The notes under the pieces are model-generated. The model worked only from the letters and a program-made list of their open reading frames with translations, did not search any database and was not told where the DNA came from. A DNA stretch of 64,000 nucleotides from positions 87,628 through 151,627 of the forward strand of contig NZ_JAAOTJ010000019.1 of assembly GCF_011297335.1 (NCBI RefSeq). The letters are read 5' to 3'. Every line of letters starts with the position of its first letter. The stretch's first letter is position 1. The stretch is from Catellatospora methionotrophica. GTDB taxonomy: Bacteria > Actinomycetota > Actinomycetes > Mycobacteriales > Micromonosporaceae. Below, in pieces: positions 1 to 9,973 of the stretch. Position numbers and translations under genes: made by a program.

Positions 1-179
1 CCGCCGAGCCCGTCGTTGAGGCGGCGGCGTAGCCAGTCCGGCGGGGCCGTGCCGACGAAGCCGGGTTGCAGCACCGTGTCGGCCAGCCGGAGCAGACCAC
101 GATCGTGCAGGTGGGGCCGCTGTCCCGGCGCTGTGGTGGTGCCCAGCGCCGGGGACGTGCGGTGGTCTGTCGTGGTCAT
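1..179 (-). CDS. Glycoside hydrolase family 3 protein (beta-N-acetylhexosaminidase-like), N-terminus only
   Basis: The minus-strand reading frame starts with ATG at 179 and runs off the left edge, so only about 59 residues are seen. The visible segment LADTVLQPGFVGTAPPDWL followed by RRRLNDGLG matches the N-terminus of actinobacterial GH3 beta-N-acetylhexosaminidases, where a similar segment precedes the first strand of the catalytic barrel. Such enzymes remove N-acetylglucosamine from chitin or peptidoglycan fragments. Catalytic residues lie outside the window, so substrate is inferred from the family only. The gene begins 54 bp beyond the end of hisS and has an operator-like palindrome at 220-238 upstream, suggesting its own sugar-responsive promoter. 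Confidence 0.6.
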   Translation of the reverse strand, partial: MTTTDHRTSPALGTTTAPGQRPHLHDRGLLRLADTVLQPGFVGTAPPDWLRRRLNDGLG

Positions 180-219
180 GCGCGTACGGCCCCCGTTTCA
201 GAGTCGAGGACCACACACT

Positions 220-238
220 ATTACTTAAGTTTCCTAAT
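220..238 (-). promoter_or_regulatory. AT-rich palindromic operator upstream of the GH3 gene
   Basis: Read on the minus strand this is ATTAGGAAACTTAAGTAAT, an imperfect palindrome in a region that is otherwise over 70% GC. It lies 41-59 bases upstream of the GH3 start and overlaps the hisS stop codon (234-236). Its layout resembles AGGAAA-CTT type boxes seen in front of sugar-use genes in actinobacteria and ascribed to ROK-family regulators; that link is from memory and unproven. Confidence 0.45.
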
Positions 239-1568
239 TAAAAGTCCCCTCCACCACCGGGATGAGATCCACCGCCGGAGGTGTCCAGTTTCCGGCCGAC
301 GCCTCGACCTGTTCGCCCGAACGGATGTCCTTCACGGTGTCCGCCGCGCCCTCGGCGCCGGGGAACCAGACGTACGGGATACCGCGCCGGTCGGCGAACT
401 TGATCTGCTTGCCGAACTTGGCCGCGCTCGGCGACACCTCGGTCGCGATGCCGCGCGCCCGCAGCTGCGCCGCGATCCGGTCGCACGAGCGCCGGTCCTC
501 CTCAGCCGACACCGCGACCAGCACCGCGGTCGGCACCGAGCGGCTGGCCGACAGCGCGTTCTCGCCGAACAGCACGCCCAGCAGGCGGCTGACGCCGATG
601 GACAGCCCGACGCCCGGGAAGCGGTCGTTGCCGGAGCTGGCCAGGTTGTCGTAGCGCCCGCCGGAGCAGACCGAGCCGTAGCGCTCCAGCCCGGCCAGCT
701 GCGTCTCGTAGACGGTGCCGGTGTAGTAGTCCAGCCCCCGCGCGATCTTCAGCTCGGCCCGGCACAGGCCCGGCGAGTGCGCCCCGGCCGCCTCCACGAC
801 GGCGGCCAGCTCGGCCAGTCCCTCGTCGAGCAGCGGGTCGCTGACGCCGAGCTTGCGTACGTCGTCGACGAACGAGCCGTCGTCGGCCGAGATCTCGGCC
901 AGCCCCAGCACGAGCCGAGCCTGCGAGTCGGTCACGCCGAGCGGGCTCAGTTCGGCCGTCACTCCCGCGGGGCCGATCTTGTCGAGCTTGTCCACGACCC
1001 GCATGACAGCCTCCGGGTCCACCAGGTCCAGGCCCTGGTAGAAGCCCTGCAGCACCTTGCGGTTGTTGACCAGGACGGTCGGCTTCGGGATCGGCAGCCC
1101 GGCGAGCGCGTCGCCGATGACCAGCGGCAGCTCGGCCTCGTAGTGCGCCGGCAGCGTGTCGCGGTCCACGATGTCGATGTCGGCCTGCGTGAACTCGCGG
1201 TAGCGGCCGACCTGCGGCCGCTCGCCCCGCCACGCCTTCTGGATCTGGTAGCGCCGGAACGGGAAGTGCAGCTTGCCGGCGTTCTCCAGCACGAAGCGGG
1301 CGAACGGCACGGTCAGGTCGAAGTGCAGGCCGAGGCTCGCGTCGGAGGAGTCGGTGCTGTCGGCCTGCAACCGCCGCAGCACGTACACCTCCTTGGAGGT
1401 CTCGCCCTTGCGCAGCAGCTGGTCGAGCGGCTCGACGGCGCGCGTCTCCAGTGACGCGAAGCCGTACAGCTCGAAGGTGCGCCGGATGTGGTCGAGGAAG
1501 CGCTGCTCGATGATGCGCTGCGCGGGCAGCCATTCGGGGAAGCCGGACAGCGGCGTGGGCTTGCTCAT
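234..1568 (-). CDS. hisS: Histidine--tRNA ligase
   Basis: Cytoplasmic class II aminoacyl-tRNA synthetase that charges tRNA-His. The 444-residue protein has class II motif 2 with the RGERPQVGRYREFTQADIDI segment, the histidine-specific signature LDYYTGTVYE, motif 3 around GVGLSIGVSRLLG, and a C-terminal anticodon-binding domain (about residues 340-435). The ATG at 1568 follows a GGAG ribosome site 7 bases upstream. It lies downstream of the metallo-hydrolase gene on the same strand with a 30-bp gap, so the two are probably co-transcribed. Length and motifs are normal for the family. Confidence 0.97.
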   Translation of the reverse strand: MSKPTPLSGFPEWLPAQRIIEQRFLDHIRRTFELYGFASLETRAVEPLDQLLRKGETSKEVYVLRRLQADSTDSSDASLGLHFDLTVPFARFVLENAGKLHFPFRRYQIQKAWRGERPQVGRYREFTQADIDIVDRDTLPAHYEAELPLVIGDALAGLPIPKPTVLVNNRKVLQGFYQGLDLVDPEAVMRVVDKLDKIGPAGVTAELSPLGVTDSQARLVLGLAEISADDGSFVDDVRKLGVSDPLLDEGLAELAAVVEAAGAHSPGLCRAELKIARGLDYYTGTVYETQLAGLERYGSVCSGGRYDNLASSGNDRFPGVGLSIGVSRLLGVLFGENALSASRSVPTAVLVAVSAEEDRRSCDRIAAQLRARGIATEVSPSAAKFGKQIKFADRRGIPYVWFPGAEGAADTVKDIRSGEQVEASAGNWTPPAVDLIPVVEGTFN

Positions 1569-1598
1569 GGGGTCACTCCAGGAAGGAAGAAGTCTGAA

Positions 1599-2294
1599 TC
1601 AGAAGCCCCGGCGGGGCGCGTCGACGACGCCGGGCAGCTCGCGCAGGAACGGGTTGCGCGCGCGCTCGCGGCCGATGGTCGTCGACGGCCCGTGGCCGGG
1701 GAGCACCACGGTCTCGTCGGCCAGGGTCAGCACCTTGTCGCGCAGGCTCTCGGTCATGCGCGCCATGCTGCCGCCCGGCAGGTCGGTGCGGCCGATGCTG
1801 TCGCGGAAGAGCACGTCGCCGGTGAAGCAGAGCGGCTCGCCTTCCTGACCGGGCATCCGGAACATCACCGACCCGCCGGTATGGCCCGGCGCATGGTCGA
1901 CGGTGATCTCCAGCCCGGCGAGGTCGAGCACGGCCCCGTCGGTCAGCTCGGCGACGTCGTCGGGTTCGGCGTAGGGCAGCCGCCCGCCGAACATGGCGCT
2001 CAGGTCGACCGACAGCGCCTTGGCGGGGTCGGCCAGCAGTTCCCGGTCGGCCGGGTGGATCCAGGCGGTGATGCCCCGCGCGCCGCAGACCGGCGTGACG
2101 GAGAAGGTGTGGTCCAGGTGCCCGTGGGTGAGCACGACGGCGGCCGGGCGCAGCCGGTGTTCGGCCAGCACCGCGTCGAGGTGGTCCATGACCCCGATGC
2201 CCGGGTCGATCACCACGCACTGCTCGCCGGGAGCGCTGGCGACCACATAACAGTTGGTCCCGAACGCCTGCGCCGGAAAGCCCACCACAAGCAC
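1599..2294 (-). CDS. MBL-fold metallo-hydrolase (glyoxalase II-like)
   Basis: A 231-residue cytoplasmic metallo-beta-lactamase-fold hydrolase. The zinc ligand motif THGHLDHT is intact, with further ligands in the GHT segment of DHAPGHTGGS and the C-terminal PGHGPSTT. The family includes hydroxyacylglutathione-hydrolase-like enzymes, but the thioester substrate in this lineage (no glutathione) is unknown. The start chosen is GTG at 2294, with AGAGGGG 7 bases upstream; an upstream ATG in frame would add 33 residues with no ribosome site. The gene sits between the isomerase array and hisS, where M. tuberculosis has the orthologous Rv2581c (from memory). Confidence 0.88.
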   Translation of the reverse strand: MLVVGFPAQAFGTNCYVVASAPGEQCVVIDPGIGVMDHLDAVLAEHRLRPAAVVLTHGHLDHTFSVTPVCGARGITAWIHPADRELLADPAKALSVDLSAMFGGRLPYAEPDDVAELTDGAVLDLAGLEITVDHAPGHTGGSVMFRMPGQEGEPLCFTGDVLFRDSIGRTDLPGGSMARMTESLRDKVLTLADETVVLPGHGPSTTIGRERARNPFLRELPGVVDAPRRGF

Positions 2295-2527
2295 GACAAA
2301 ACCCCTCTCCGCAGACTTCAGCGCCCAGCCTAGTGCTTGTGCGGGCATCGACCGCCCACGGCACGGAGGCCACGGAACGCGATCATCCATCACAGAACGA
2401 GGACAGGCATACGTGTTTCTCAGCGTTTACCCGTACACTCGCTCGGACGTGTGGCGCGGCCCACGCCCGGCGGAGGCCGGCGCGGCGCGTGATGCGACAC
2501 CAACCCCCTAACGTGATAAAGGTGACA

Positions 2528-2546
2528 CAGCGGACATGCTCCGCTG
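2528..2546 (+). other. Small hairpin in the isomerase leader
   Basis: CAGCGGA (2528-2534) pairs perfectly with TCCGCTG (2540-2546) around a 5-base loop. It lies 29 bases before the first isomerase start in the 280-bp region between divergent genes. It may be a leader structure; no known riboswitch class was recognised. Confidence 0.35.
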
Positions 2547-2574
2547 CGGTCAAATGGTGACAGGAGGAGCTCGG

Positions 2575-3519
2575 GTGGCTTCCAGCAATACCCGACAGCG
2601 CAAGCTGGCCCGCGCCAAGGTCGACCGGCAGATGGTGCGCCGGGCCGATCAGGAGCGCCGCTCGCGCCAGCTCAAGGCGGTGTTCGGCGGACTGTTCGCG
2701 CTCGTGCTCGTCGGCGTGCTCGGGGCCTGGGGCCTCGGCGCGTTCGACGCCAAGCCGGTGGACACGGTCGCCGAGACCTGCGCCTGGAACCCGCTGGACG
2801 TGGCGGGCAACGCGAACCTCAAGGACGCGGGCAAGCCGGCGACCAGCGGCATGCCGACCTCGGGCACGGCGGCGATGACGATCGCCCTCAACAGCGGCAA
2901 CGTCGTCGCCGAACTCGACCGCACCGCCGCCCCGTGCGGTGCCGCCAGCCTGAAGTACCTGGCCGACAGCGGGTTCTACAACGACACCAAGTGCCACAAG
3001 CTGACCCACGCCGAGGGTGACTTCGCCCTGGCCTGCGGTGACCCGTCCGGCACCGGCAGCGGTGGCGCGGCGTACTCGTGGTGGGTGGAGAACCCGCCCG
3101 CCGCCGAGGCGCCCAGCGCGGCCCCGTCGACCGACGCCAGCGCGTCCGCCGCGGCGACCCCGAGCCCGGCTGCCGCCACCGCCAAGTACCCGGCGGGCAC
3201 CATCGCCATGACGCCGAACCTCAACGGCAGCCAGTTCGTGATCTTCTACAAGGCCTCGACCACCGACACCCCGTACTCGATCGTCGGCAAGGTCACCTCG
3301 GGACTCGACGTCGTAGAGAAGATCGCCCAGGCCGGCACCACCGCGAACGAGGCGGGCGAGGACACCAAGCCCAAGCAGGACGTCGTCGTCAAGACGCTGA
3401 CGGTGGTCGACACCACCCCGGCTTCGCCGTCCGCGCCGGCCGCCCCGGCCAGCCCGTCCGCGCCGGCCGCGTCCGGTGCGGCCACCACCCCGAAGCCGTC
3501 GGCCTCGACCGCCAGTTGA
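2575..3519 (+). CDS. Membrane-anchored cyclophilin-type protein, degenerate active site (isomerase paralogue 1)
   Basis: 314 residues from GTG at 2575, with AGGAGG 7 bases upstream. A basic cytoplasmic N-terminus (to about residue 35) is followed by one membrane segment (AVFGGLFALVLVGVLGAWGL), so the cyclophilin-like domain faces outward. The fold motifs are recognisable but altered: the family F-H-R is C-H-K (TKCHKL), GDPSGTGSGG is kept, and GSQFFI has become GSQFVI. An Ala/Pro/Ser-rich insert of about 35 residues splits the domain and another low-complexity run forms the C-terminus. With the catalytic Arg replaced by Lys it may have weak or no isomerase activity. It is first in an operon with paralogue 2, 26 bp downstream. 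Confidence 0.8.
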   Translation: MASSNTRQRKLARAKVDRQMVRRADQERRSRQLKAVFGGLFALVLVGVLGAWGLGAFDAKPVDTVAETCAWNPLDVAGNANLKDAGKPATSGMPTSGTAAMTIALNSGNVVAELDRTAAPCGAASLKYLADSGFYNDTKCHKLTHAEGDFALACGDPSGTGSGGAAYSWWVENPPAAEAPSAAPSTDASASAAATPSPAAATAKYPAGTIAMTPNLNGSQFVIFYKASTTDTPYSIVGKVTSGLDVVEKIAQAGTTANEAGEDTKPKQDVVVKTLTVVDTTPASPSAPAAPASPSAPAASGAATTPKPSASTAS

Positions 3520-3545
3520 TCAGTAGTTAGCAGGAGGACAGACCC

Positions 3546-4343
3546 GTGAGTTCCACGATCCAGCGCCAGCGCGCGGCGGCCCGCGCGCGGCTCGAGCGCC
3601 AGATGGGTGAGCGGCTCGAAGGTGCCCGCAAGCGCAAGCAGCGCAATGCCGTGATCGGCGCGGCGGTGGCCCTGCTGCTCGTCATCGGCGGTGCCGTCTG
3701 GCTGACCCAGTCCCTCGGCGGCGACGACGACACGCCCGCCACCGCCCCGCTGCCGGACGGCCAGGTCTGCACCTGGACGCCCGACGACGCGAAGGCGAAC
3801 CCGAACCTCAAGGACGTCGGCACGCCGCCGACCGAGGTGACGAACAAGGGCACCCAGACCATGACGATCACCACCAACCACGGTGTGATCGAGGCGAAGG
3901 TCAACACGGCCAAGGCGCCCTGCACCGCGGCCAGCATGACCTACCTGGCGAGCAAGAAGTTCTTCGACGGCAGCAAGTGCCACCGCCTGGTGACCGAGGG
4001 CATCAAGGTGCTGCAGTGCGGCGACCCCAGCGCCACCGGCAACGGCGGCCCGGCCTACAAGATGGCCGAGGAGAACCTGCCCAACGTCACCGACCCGACC
4101 AAGGCCTACCCGGCCGGCACCCTCGCCATGGCGAAGACCCAGCAGCCCAACAGCACGGGCAGCCAGTTCTTCATCGTGTACGGCGAGAGCCAGCTCGGCC
4201 CCGACTACACCATCCTGGGCACCATCACCAAGGGCCTGGACCTCGTGGAGAAGGTGGCCAAGGACGGCATCGCCGCCGACGGCACCGCGCCGAAGACGCC
4301 GGTCAACATCACGTCGCTGACGATGACCCCGGCCGCGAGCTGA
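3546..4343 (+). CDS. Membrane-anchored cyclophilin-type peptidyl-prolyl isomerase (paralogue 2)
   Basis: 265 residues from GTG at 3546 with a GCAGGAGGA ribosome site. A basic N-terminus and one membrane helix (NAVIGAAVALLLVIGGAVWL, about residues 34-53) anchor a cyclophilin domain outside the cell. Active-site motifs are near canonical: KCHRL (His-Arg), QCGDPSATGNGGPAY, and GSQFFIVYG. It is predicted to catalyse proline cis-trans isomerisation in secreted proteins. It follows paralogue 1 by 26 bp and ends just before a strong hairpin at 4365-4397. The conserved CTAAS and CHRL cysteines could form a disulfide outside the cell (inference). Confidence 0.9.
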   Translation: MSSTIQRQRAAARARLERQMGERLEGARKRKQRNAVIGAAVALLLVIGGAVWLTQSLGGDDDTPATAPLPDGQVCTWTPDDAKANPNLKDVGTPPTEVTNKGTQTMTITTNHGVIEAKVNTAKAPCTAASMTYLASKKFFDGSKCHRLVTEGIKVLQCGDPSATGNGGPAYKMAEENLPNVTDPTKAYPAGTLAMAKTQQPNSTGSQFFIVYGESQLGPDYTILGTITKGLDLVEKVAKDGIAADGTAPKTPVNITSLTMTPAAS

Positions 4344-4364
4344 CCGCCGGTACGACAGCAGTGA

Positions 4365-4397
4365 ACGAGGGCGGGGCCGTGACGGCCCCGCCCTCGT
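4365..4397 (+). terminator. Intrinsic terminator after isomerase paralogue 2
   Basis: Perfect 14-bp stem: 4365-4378 pairs with 4384-4397 around loop GTGAC. It lies 22 bases after the stop codon of paralogue 2 and ends transcription of the first two isomerase genes or attenuates read-through to the third. The T tract is weak, as usual in high-GC actinobacteria. Confidence 0.75.
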
Positions 4398-4497
4398 CGT
4401 ATCCGGCGTCCGTCGGTTGTGGACGTTTCGCCACCACGGCCGATGCACCGGCCACCGGAAGGCGCTACGCTGCGGTTCCACCTGTGACAGGAGACCC

Positions 4498-5322
4498 GTG
4501 GCCACTCCCCCTTGGACGCCCGACGCCAGCTCGCACCAGGCTCCGACCGCGCAGCGCCGCGGCACCAGCGGCTGGTTGATCGCGGGTGTCGTCACCGCCA
4601 TCGTGGTCGTGCTGATCTGCGCGGTCGTCGCCGCCGTCGTGCTGGTGCTGCGGCTGCGCGACGGGGCCGACCCGGGCACCGGCCTCACCCCCGACACCGG
4701 TGGCCGCCCCGCCGCCACCAGCGCCCCCGCGGCCGGCGGGTGCCAGTGGCTGCCGACCGACGAGGCGTCGAACCCGAACATCAAGAACGTCGGCACCCCG
4801 CCGCGGACCGTGCCGACGAGCGGCGTCCAGCAGCTCACCATGACCACCGCCCAGGGCGTCATCACGGTGCAGGTCGACACGGCCAAGGCCCCCTGCGCGG
4901 CGGCCAGCATCACCTACCTGGCGAGCAGGAAGTTCTTCGACAACACCCGATGCCACCGCCTGACCACCGAGGGCATCAGCGTGCTGCAGTGCGGCGACCC
5001 GTCGAGCACCGGCACCGGCGGCCCGGCCTACCGGTTCGCCGAGGAGAACCTGCCCACGGGCAGCACTCCCTACCCGGTGGGCACCCTGGCGATGGCAAAG
5101 ACGCAGGAGCCCGCCAGCACCGGCAGCCAGTTCTTCATCGTGTACGGCCCGACCCCGATCGATCCGCTCTACACCGTGCTCGGCAAGGTCACCGCGGGCA
5201 TGGACGTCGTCCAGGCGATCGGCAAAGCCGGCGCGGTCGACGAGGCGGGCAATCCGGCTACCGACGGCGCCCCCAAATCACCGGTCACCATCACCACCCT
5301 CACCGTCACCCCCGCCTCCTGA
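4498..5322 (+). CDS. Membrane-anchored cyclophilin-type peptidyl-prolyl isomerase (paralogue 3)
   Basis: 274 residues from GTG at 4498, with AGGAG four bases upstream. A short Pro/Thr-rich N-terminus precedes a very hydrophobic helix (GWLIAGVVTAIVVVLICAVV), then a Gly/Ala/Pro linker and an external cyclophilin domain with CHRL, QCGDPSSTGTGGPAYRF and TGSQFFIVYG. The domain is closest to paralogue 2, so the array probably grew by duplication. It has a separate 150-bp upstream region after the terminator at 4365-4397. Active-site residues look complete. It converges on rel, with a shared hairpin between. Confidence 0.9.
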   Translation: MATPPWTPDASSHQAPTAQRRGTSGWLIAGVVTAIVVVLICAVVAAVVLVLRLRDGADPGTGLTPDTGGRPAATSAPAAGGCQWLPTDEASNPNIKNVGTPPRTVPTSGVQQLTMTTAQGVITVQVDTAKAPCAAASITYLASRKFFDNTRCHRLTTEGISVLQCGDPSSTGTGGPAYRFAEENLPTGSTPYPVGTLAMAKTQEPASTGSQFFIVYGPTPIDPLYTVLGKVTAGMDVVQAIGKAGAVDEAGNPATDGAPKSPVTITTLTVTPAS

Positions 5323-5345
5323 CCCCGTGTTCATTTCTTGACGAG

Positions 5346-5376
5346 TCGCGCCCTCGTCATGCCGACGAGGGCGCGA
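5346..5376. terminator. Bidirectional terminator between isomerase 3 and rel
   Basis: Perfect 13-bp stem, 5346-5358 with 5364-5376, loop ATGCC, in the 73-bp gap between convergent genes. It can serve both strands. Confidence 0.75.
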
Positions 5377-5395
5377 GTCTTCAAGAGTGGGGCGG

Positions 5396-7906
<2,511 letters not shown>

Positions 7907-8099
7907 CGGCCGCTCCTTCGAGTGAGGTTCGGATAGCCCATGCTACCTGTGTTCGGGCTCGCCGGCCGATTTGCCGACAGGTGGGCACCGCCCCCGCCGC
8001 AGCCGGGGAGGGCAGTCGTGGCCTCCGTCACCCGGGTGGGTGGCGGACGCGGTGCGGCCGGACGCCCCGTACGCGCCCCGGACGGTGGTGTGTGGGGCG

Positions 8100-8654
8100 C
8101 TAGATGCGCAGGAGGGCGTGCACCGGGCGCTCGCCCAGGCGCTCGCGGCCACCGAGGAAACCCAGCTCGATCAGCACCACGAAGCCGGCCAGCTCGCCCC
8201 CGGCGCGCTTGACCAGGTCCAGCGTGGCATCGGCGGTGCCGCCGGTGGCCAGCACGTCGTCGACGACCAGCACCCGCTGGCCGGGCGTGAACGCGGCCTC
8301 GCTGATCTCCAGGGTCGCCGTGCCGTACTCCAGGGAGTAGGTCGCCGAGTGGGCCACCCGGGGCAGCTTGCCGGCCTTGCGCACGGCCACCACGCCGGTG
8401 CCCGCGGCGTACGCGACGGCGGCGGCGAGCACGAAGCCGCGCGCCTCCACGCCGACGACCACGTCGAACTGACCGGCGTAGCGCGCCACGATCGCGTCGA
8501 TGACGCCCCGGAACGCCTTACCGTCGGCGAACAGCGGGGTCAGGTCCTTGAACAGGACGCCCGTCTTGGGGAAGTCGGCCACGTCGACGACCATGTCGGC
8601 GACGAGCGCCGCGGTGGCGGGCCCGCTGTCACCCTGGATCAGATCGTTGGTCAC
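8100..8654 (-). CDS. apt: Adenine phosphoribosyltransferase
   Basis: Cytoplasmic purine-salvage enzyme converting adenine plus PRPP to AMP; 184 residues. The PRPP-binding motif VLVVDDVLATGGT and the flexible-loop/purine-site segments (FKDLTPLFAD, VEARGFVLAAAVA) are intact. Two GTG codons are possible, at 8660 and 8654. The second is preferred because a TAGGGT box lies exactly six bases upstream (8661-8666), the pattern of leaderless genes in this window; no ribosome site precedes either. A strong terminator at 8803-8838 separates it from secF, so it has its own promoter. Confidence 0.95.
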   Translation of the reverse strand: MTNDLIQGDSGPATAALVADMVVDVADFPKTGVLFKDLTPLFADGKAFRGVIDAIVARYAGQFDVVVGVEARGFVLAAAVAYAAGTGVVAVRKAGKLPRVAHSATYSLEYGTATLEISEAAFTPGQRVLVVDDVLATGGTADATLDLVKRAGGELAGFVVLIELGFLGGRERLGERPVHALLRI

Positions 8655-8660
8655 GGCCAC

Positions 8661-8666
8661 ACCCTA
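8661..8666 (-). promoter_or_regulatory. -10 box for leaderless apt
   Basis: TAGGGT on the minus strand, followed by six bases and then GTG at 8654. Fits TANNNT with transcription starting at the start codon. Confidence 0.5.
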
Positions 8667-8802
8667 GTACGCCAGACCCTGCCGCCACACGGTCACCGCC
8701 GGTCACACCGCCGAACTGTGTCCACGCGCACGTCACCAGCCAGAGCTGATCATGATGTGGCGCGCCCGGCCGTGCCGCAGGTTCAGGTTCGGCAGAAACG
8801 AG

Positions 8803-8838
8803 CCGAGGCCCGCTCCCCTCGCGGGGACCGGGCCTCGG
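8803..8838 (-). terminator. Terminator of the yajC-secD-secF operon
   Basis: CCGAGGCCCG (8803-8812) pairs with 8829-8838 and TCCCC (8814-8818) with GGGGA (8823-8827), one internal mismatch, loop TCGC. It lies 17 bases past the secF stop, and on the minus strand is followed by CTCGTTTCTG. Confidence 0.85.
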
Positions 8839-8854
8839 AACGTGTATCAGGCGG

Positions 8855-9973
8855 TCAGCGACGCTTGCCCGCGGGACGGCCAGCCGGGCGCCCGGCCTTG
8901 GCGCCGACGGTGGGCTTGGCGCCCGCCTTCGGAGCCGCGCTGCCCGCACCCGCACCCGCGCCGACCTGAGCCGGCAGCTCGCCCGAGGACGACTTGGCCG
9001 GAGCGGCGCGGCGTGCCAGCACCCGCGCGGTGTGGTTGGCGATCTTCGGGTCCTTCTCCTTCAGCCACACCAGGACCGGCGTGGCGAAGAACAGCGACGA
9101 GTAGACCGCGGTGCCCATACCGATGAACAGCACCAGACCGAGGTCCTTCAGCGTGCCCGCGCCGAGCAGGCCCGCGCCGATGAACAGCAGGCCGCCGACC
9201 GGCAGCAGCGCCACCAGCGCGGTGTTGATGGACCGCATGAAGGTCTGGTTCAGCGCCAGGTTGGCCGCCTCGGCGTACGTCTGGGTGCTGCTGCCCGTGA
9301 TGCCACGGGTGTTCTCCTGCACCTTGTCGAACACCACGACGACGTCGTAGAGCGCGAAGCCGAGGATCGTCAGGAAGCCGATCACCGTCGACGGGGTGAC
9401 CTCGAAGCCGACCAGGGAGTACACGGCCGCCGTGGCGACCAGGTCGAACACGAGCGAGGCGACCGCGGCCGCGGCCATCTGCCACTCGAAGCGGATGATC
9501 AGGTAGATGGTGACGACCAGGACGAACAGCGCCAGGCCGATCAGCGCCTGCTCGGTCACCTGCGCACCCCAGGCCTGGCTGACCCGGTTCTCGCTGACCG
9601 TCCCGGCGTCGATCTTGAGCGCCGTGACGATCTTCTGCTTGACCTCCTGGGTCTGGTCAGCGGTCAGCGACGAGCTGCGCACGACGTACGCCGCATTGCC
9701 GACCTGCTGCGCGGGCACCAGCGAGGCGTCGGGGTCCACCGACAGGATCGCGTCGTCGATCGCCTTCTCGACGTCGGCCAGCGAACCGGCCGCGACCGGC
9801 ACGGTGAACTCGTTGCCGCCCTTGAACTCGATGCCCGGCTTGAAGCCGATGATGGACATCGCCAGGATCGCGATCAGCAGCATGCCGCCGGCGACGCCGA
9901 ACCACAGCTTGCGCTTGCCGACGATCTGGAAACCGGCGTCACCGCTGTAGAGCCGGGATGCGAGACCACTCAT
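8855..9973 (-). CDS. secF: Protein translocase subunit SecF
   Basis: Integral membrane partner of SecD that uses the proton gradient to help preproteins leave the SecYEG channel. 372 residues with a first helix at about 27-45, a periplasmic domain beginning with the family motif GIEFKGGNEF, five further helices, and the conserved stretch GFALYDVVVVFDKVQENTRG. A Lys/Ala/Gly-rich tail of about 55 residues ends in GRPAGRPAGKRR. ATG at 9973 lies seven bases after AGGAGG and shares one base with the secD stop; GTG at 9976 is the alternative. Translationally coupled to secD; a terminator follows at 8803-8838. Confidence 0.97.
   Translation of the reverse strand: MSGLASRLYSGDAGFQIVGKRKLWFGVAGGMLLIAILAMSIIGFKPGIEFKGGNEFTVPVAAGSLADVEKAIDDAILSVDPDASLVPAQQVGNAAYVVRSSSLTADQTQEVKQKIVTALKIDAGTVSENRVSQAWGAQVTEQALIGLALFVLVVTIYLIIRFEWQMAAAAVASLVFDLVATAAVYSLVGFEVTPSTVIGFLTILGFALYDVVVVFDKVQENTRGITGSSTQTYAEAANLALNQTFMRSINTALVALLPVGGLLFIGAGLLGAGTLKDLGLVLFIGMGTAVYSSLFFATPVLVWLKEKDPKIANHTARVLARRAAPAKSSSGELPAQVGAGAGAGSAAPKAGAKPTVGAKAGRPAGRPAGKRR

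Noticed and set aside
3246..4913. A 555-codon minus-strand frame across the isomerase genes
   Set aside because: Crosses the intergenic terminator at 4365-4397 and opposes three recognised cyclophilin genes.
8073..8100. A 7-bp inverted repeat just after apt (GCGCCCC/GGGGCGC) as a terminator
   Set aside because: Short stem with a 14-base loop and no T tract; too weak to separate from chance at this GC content.
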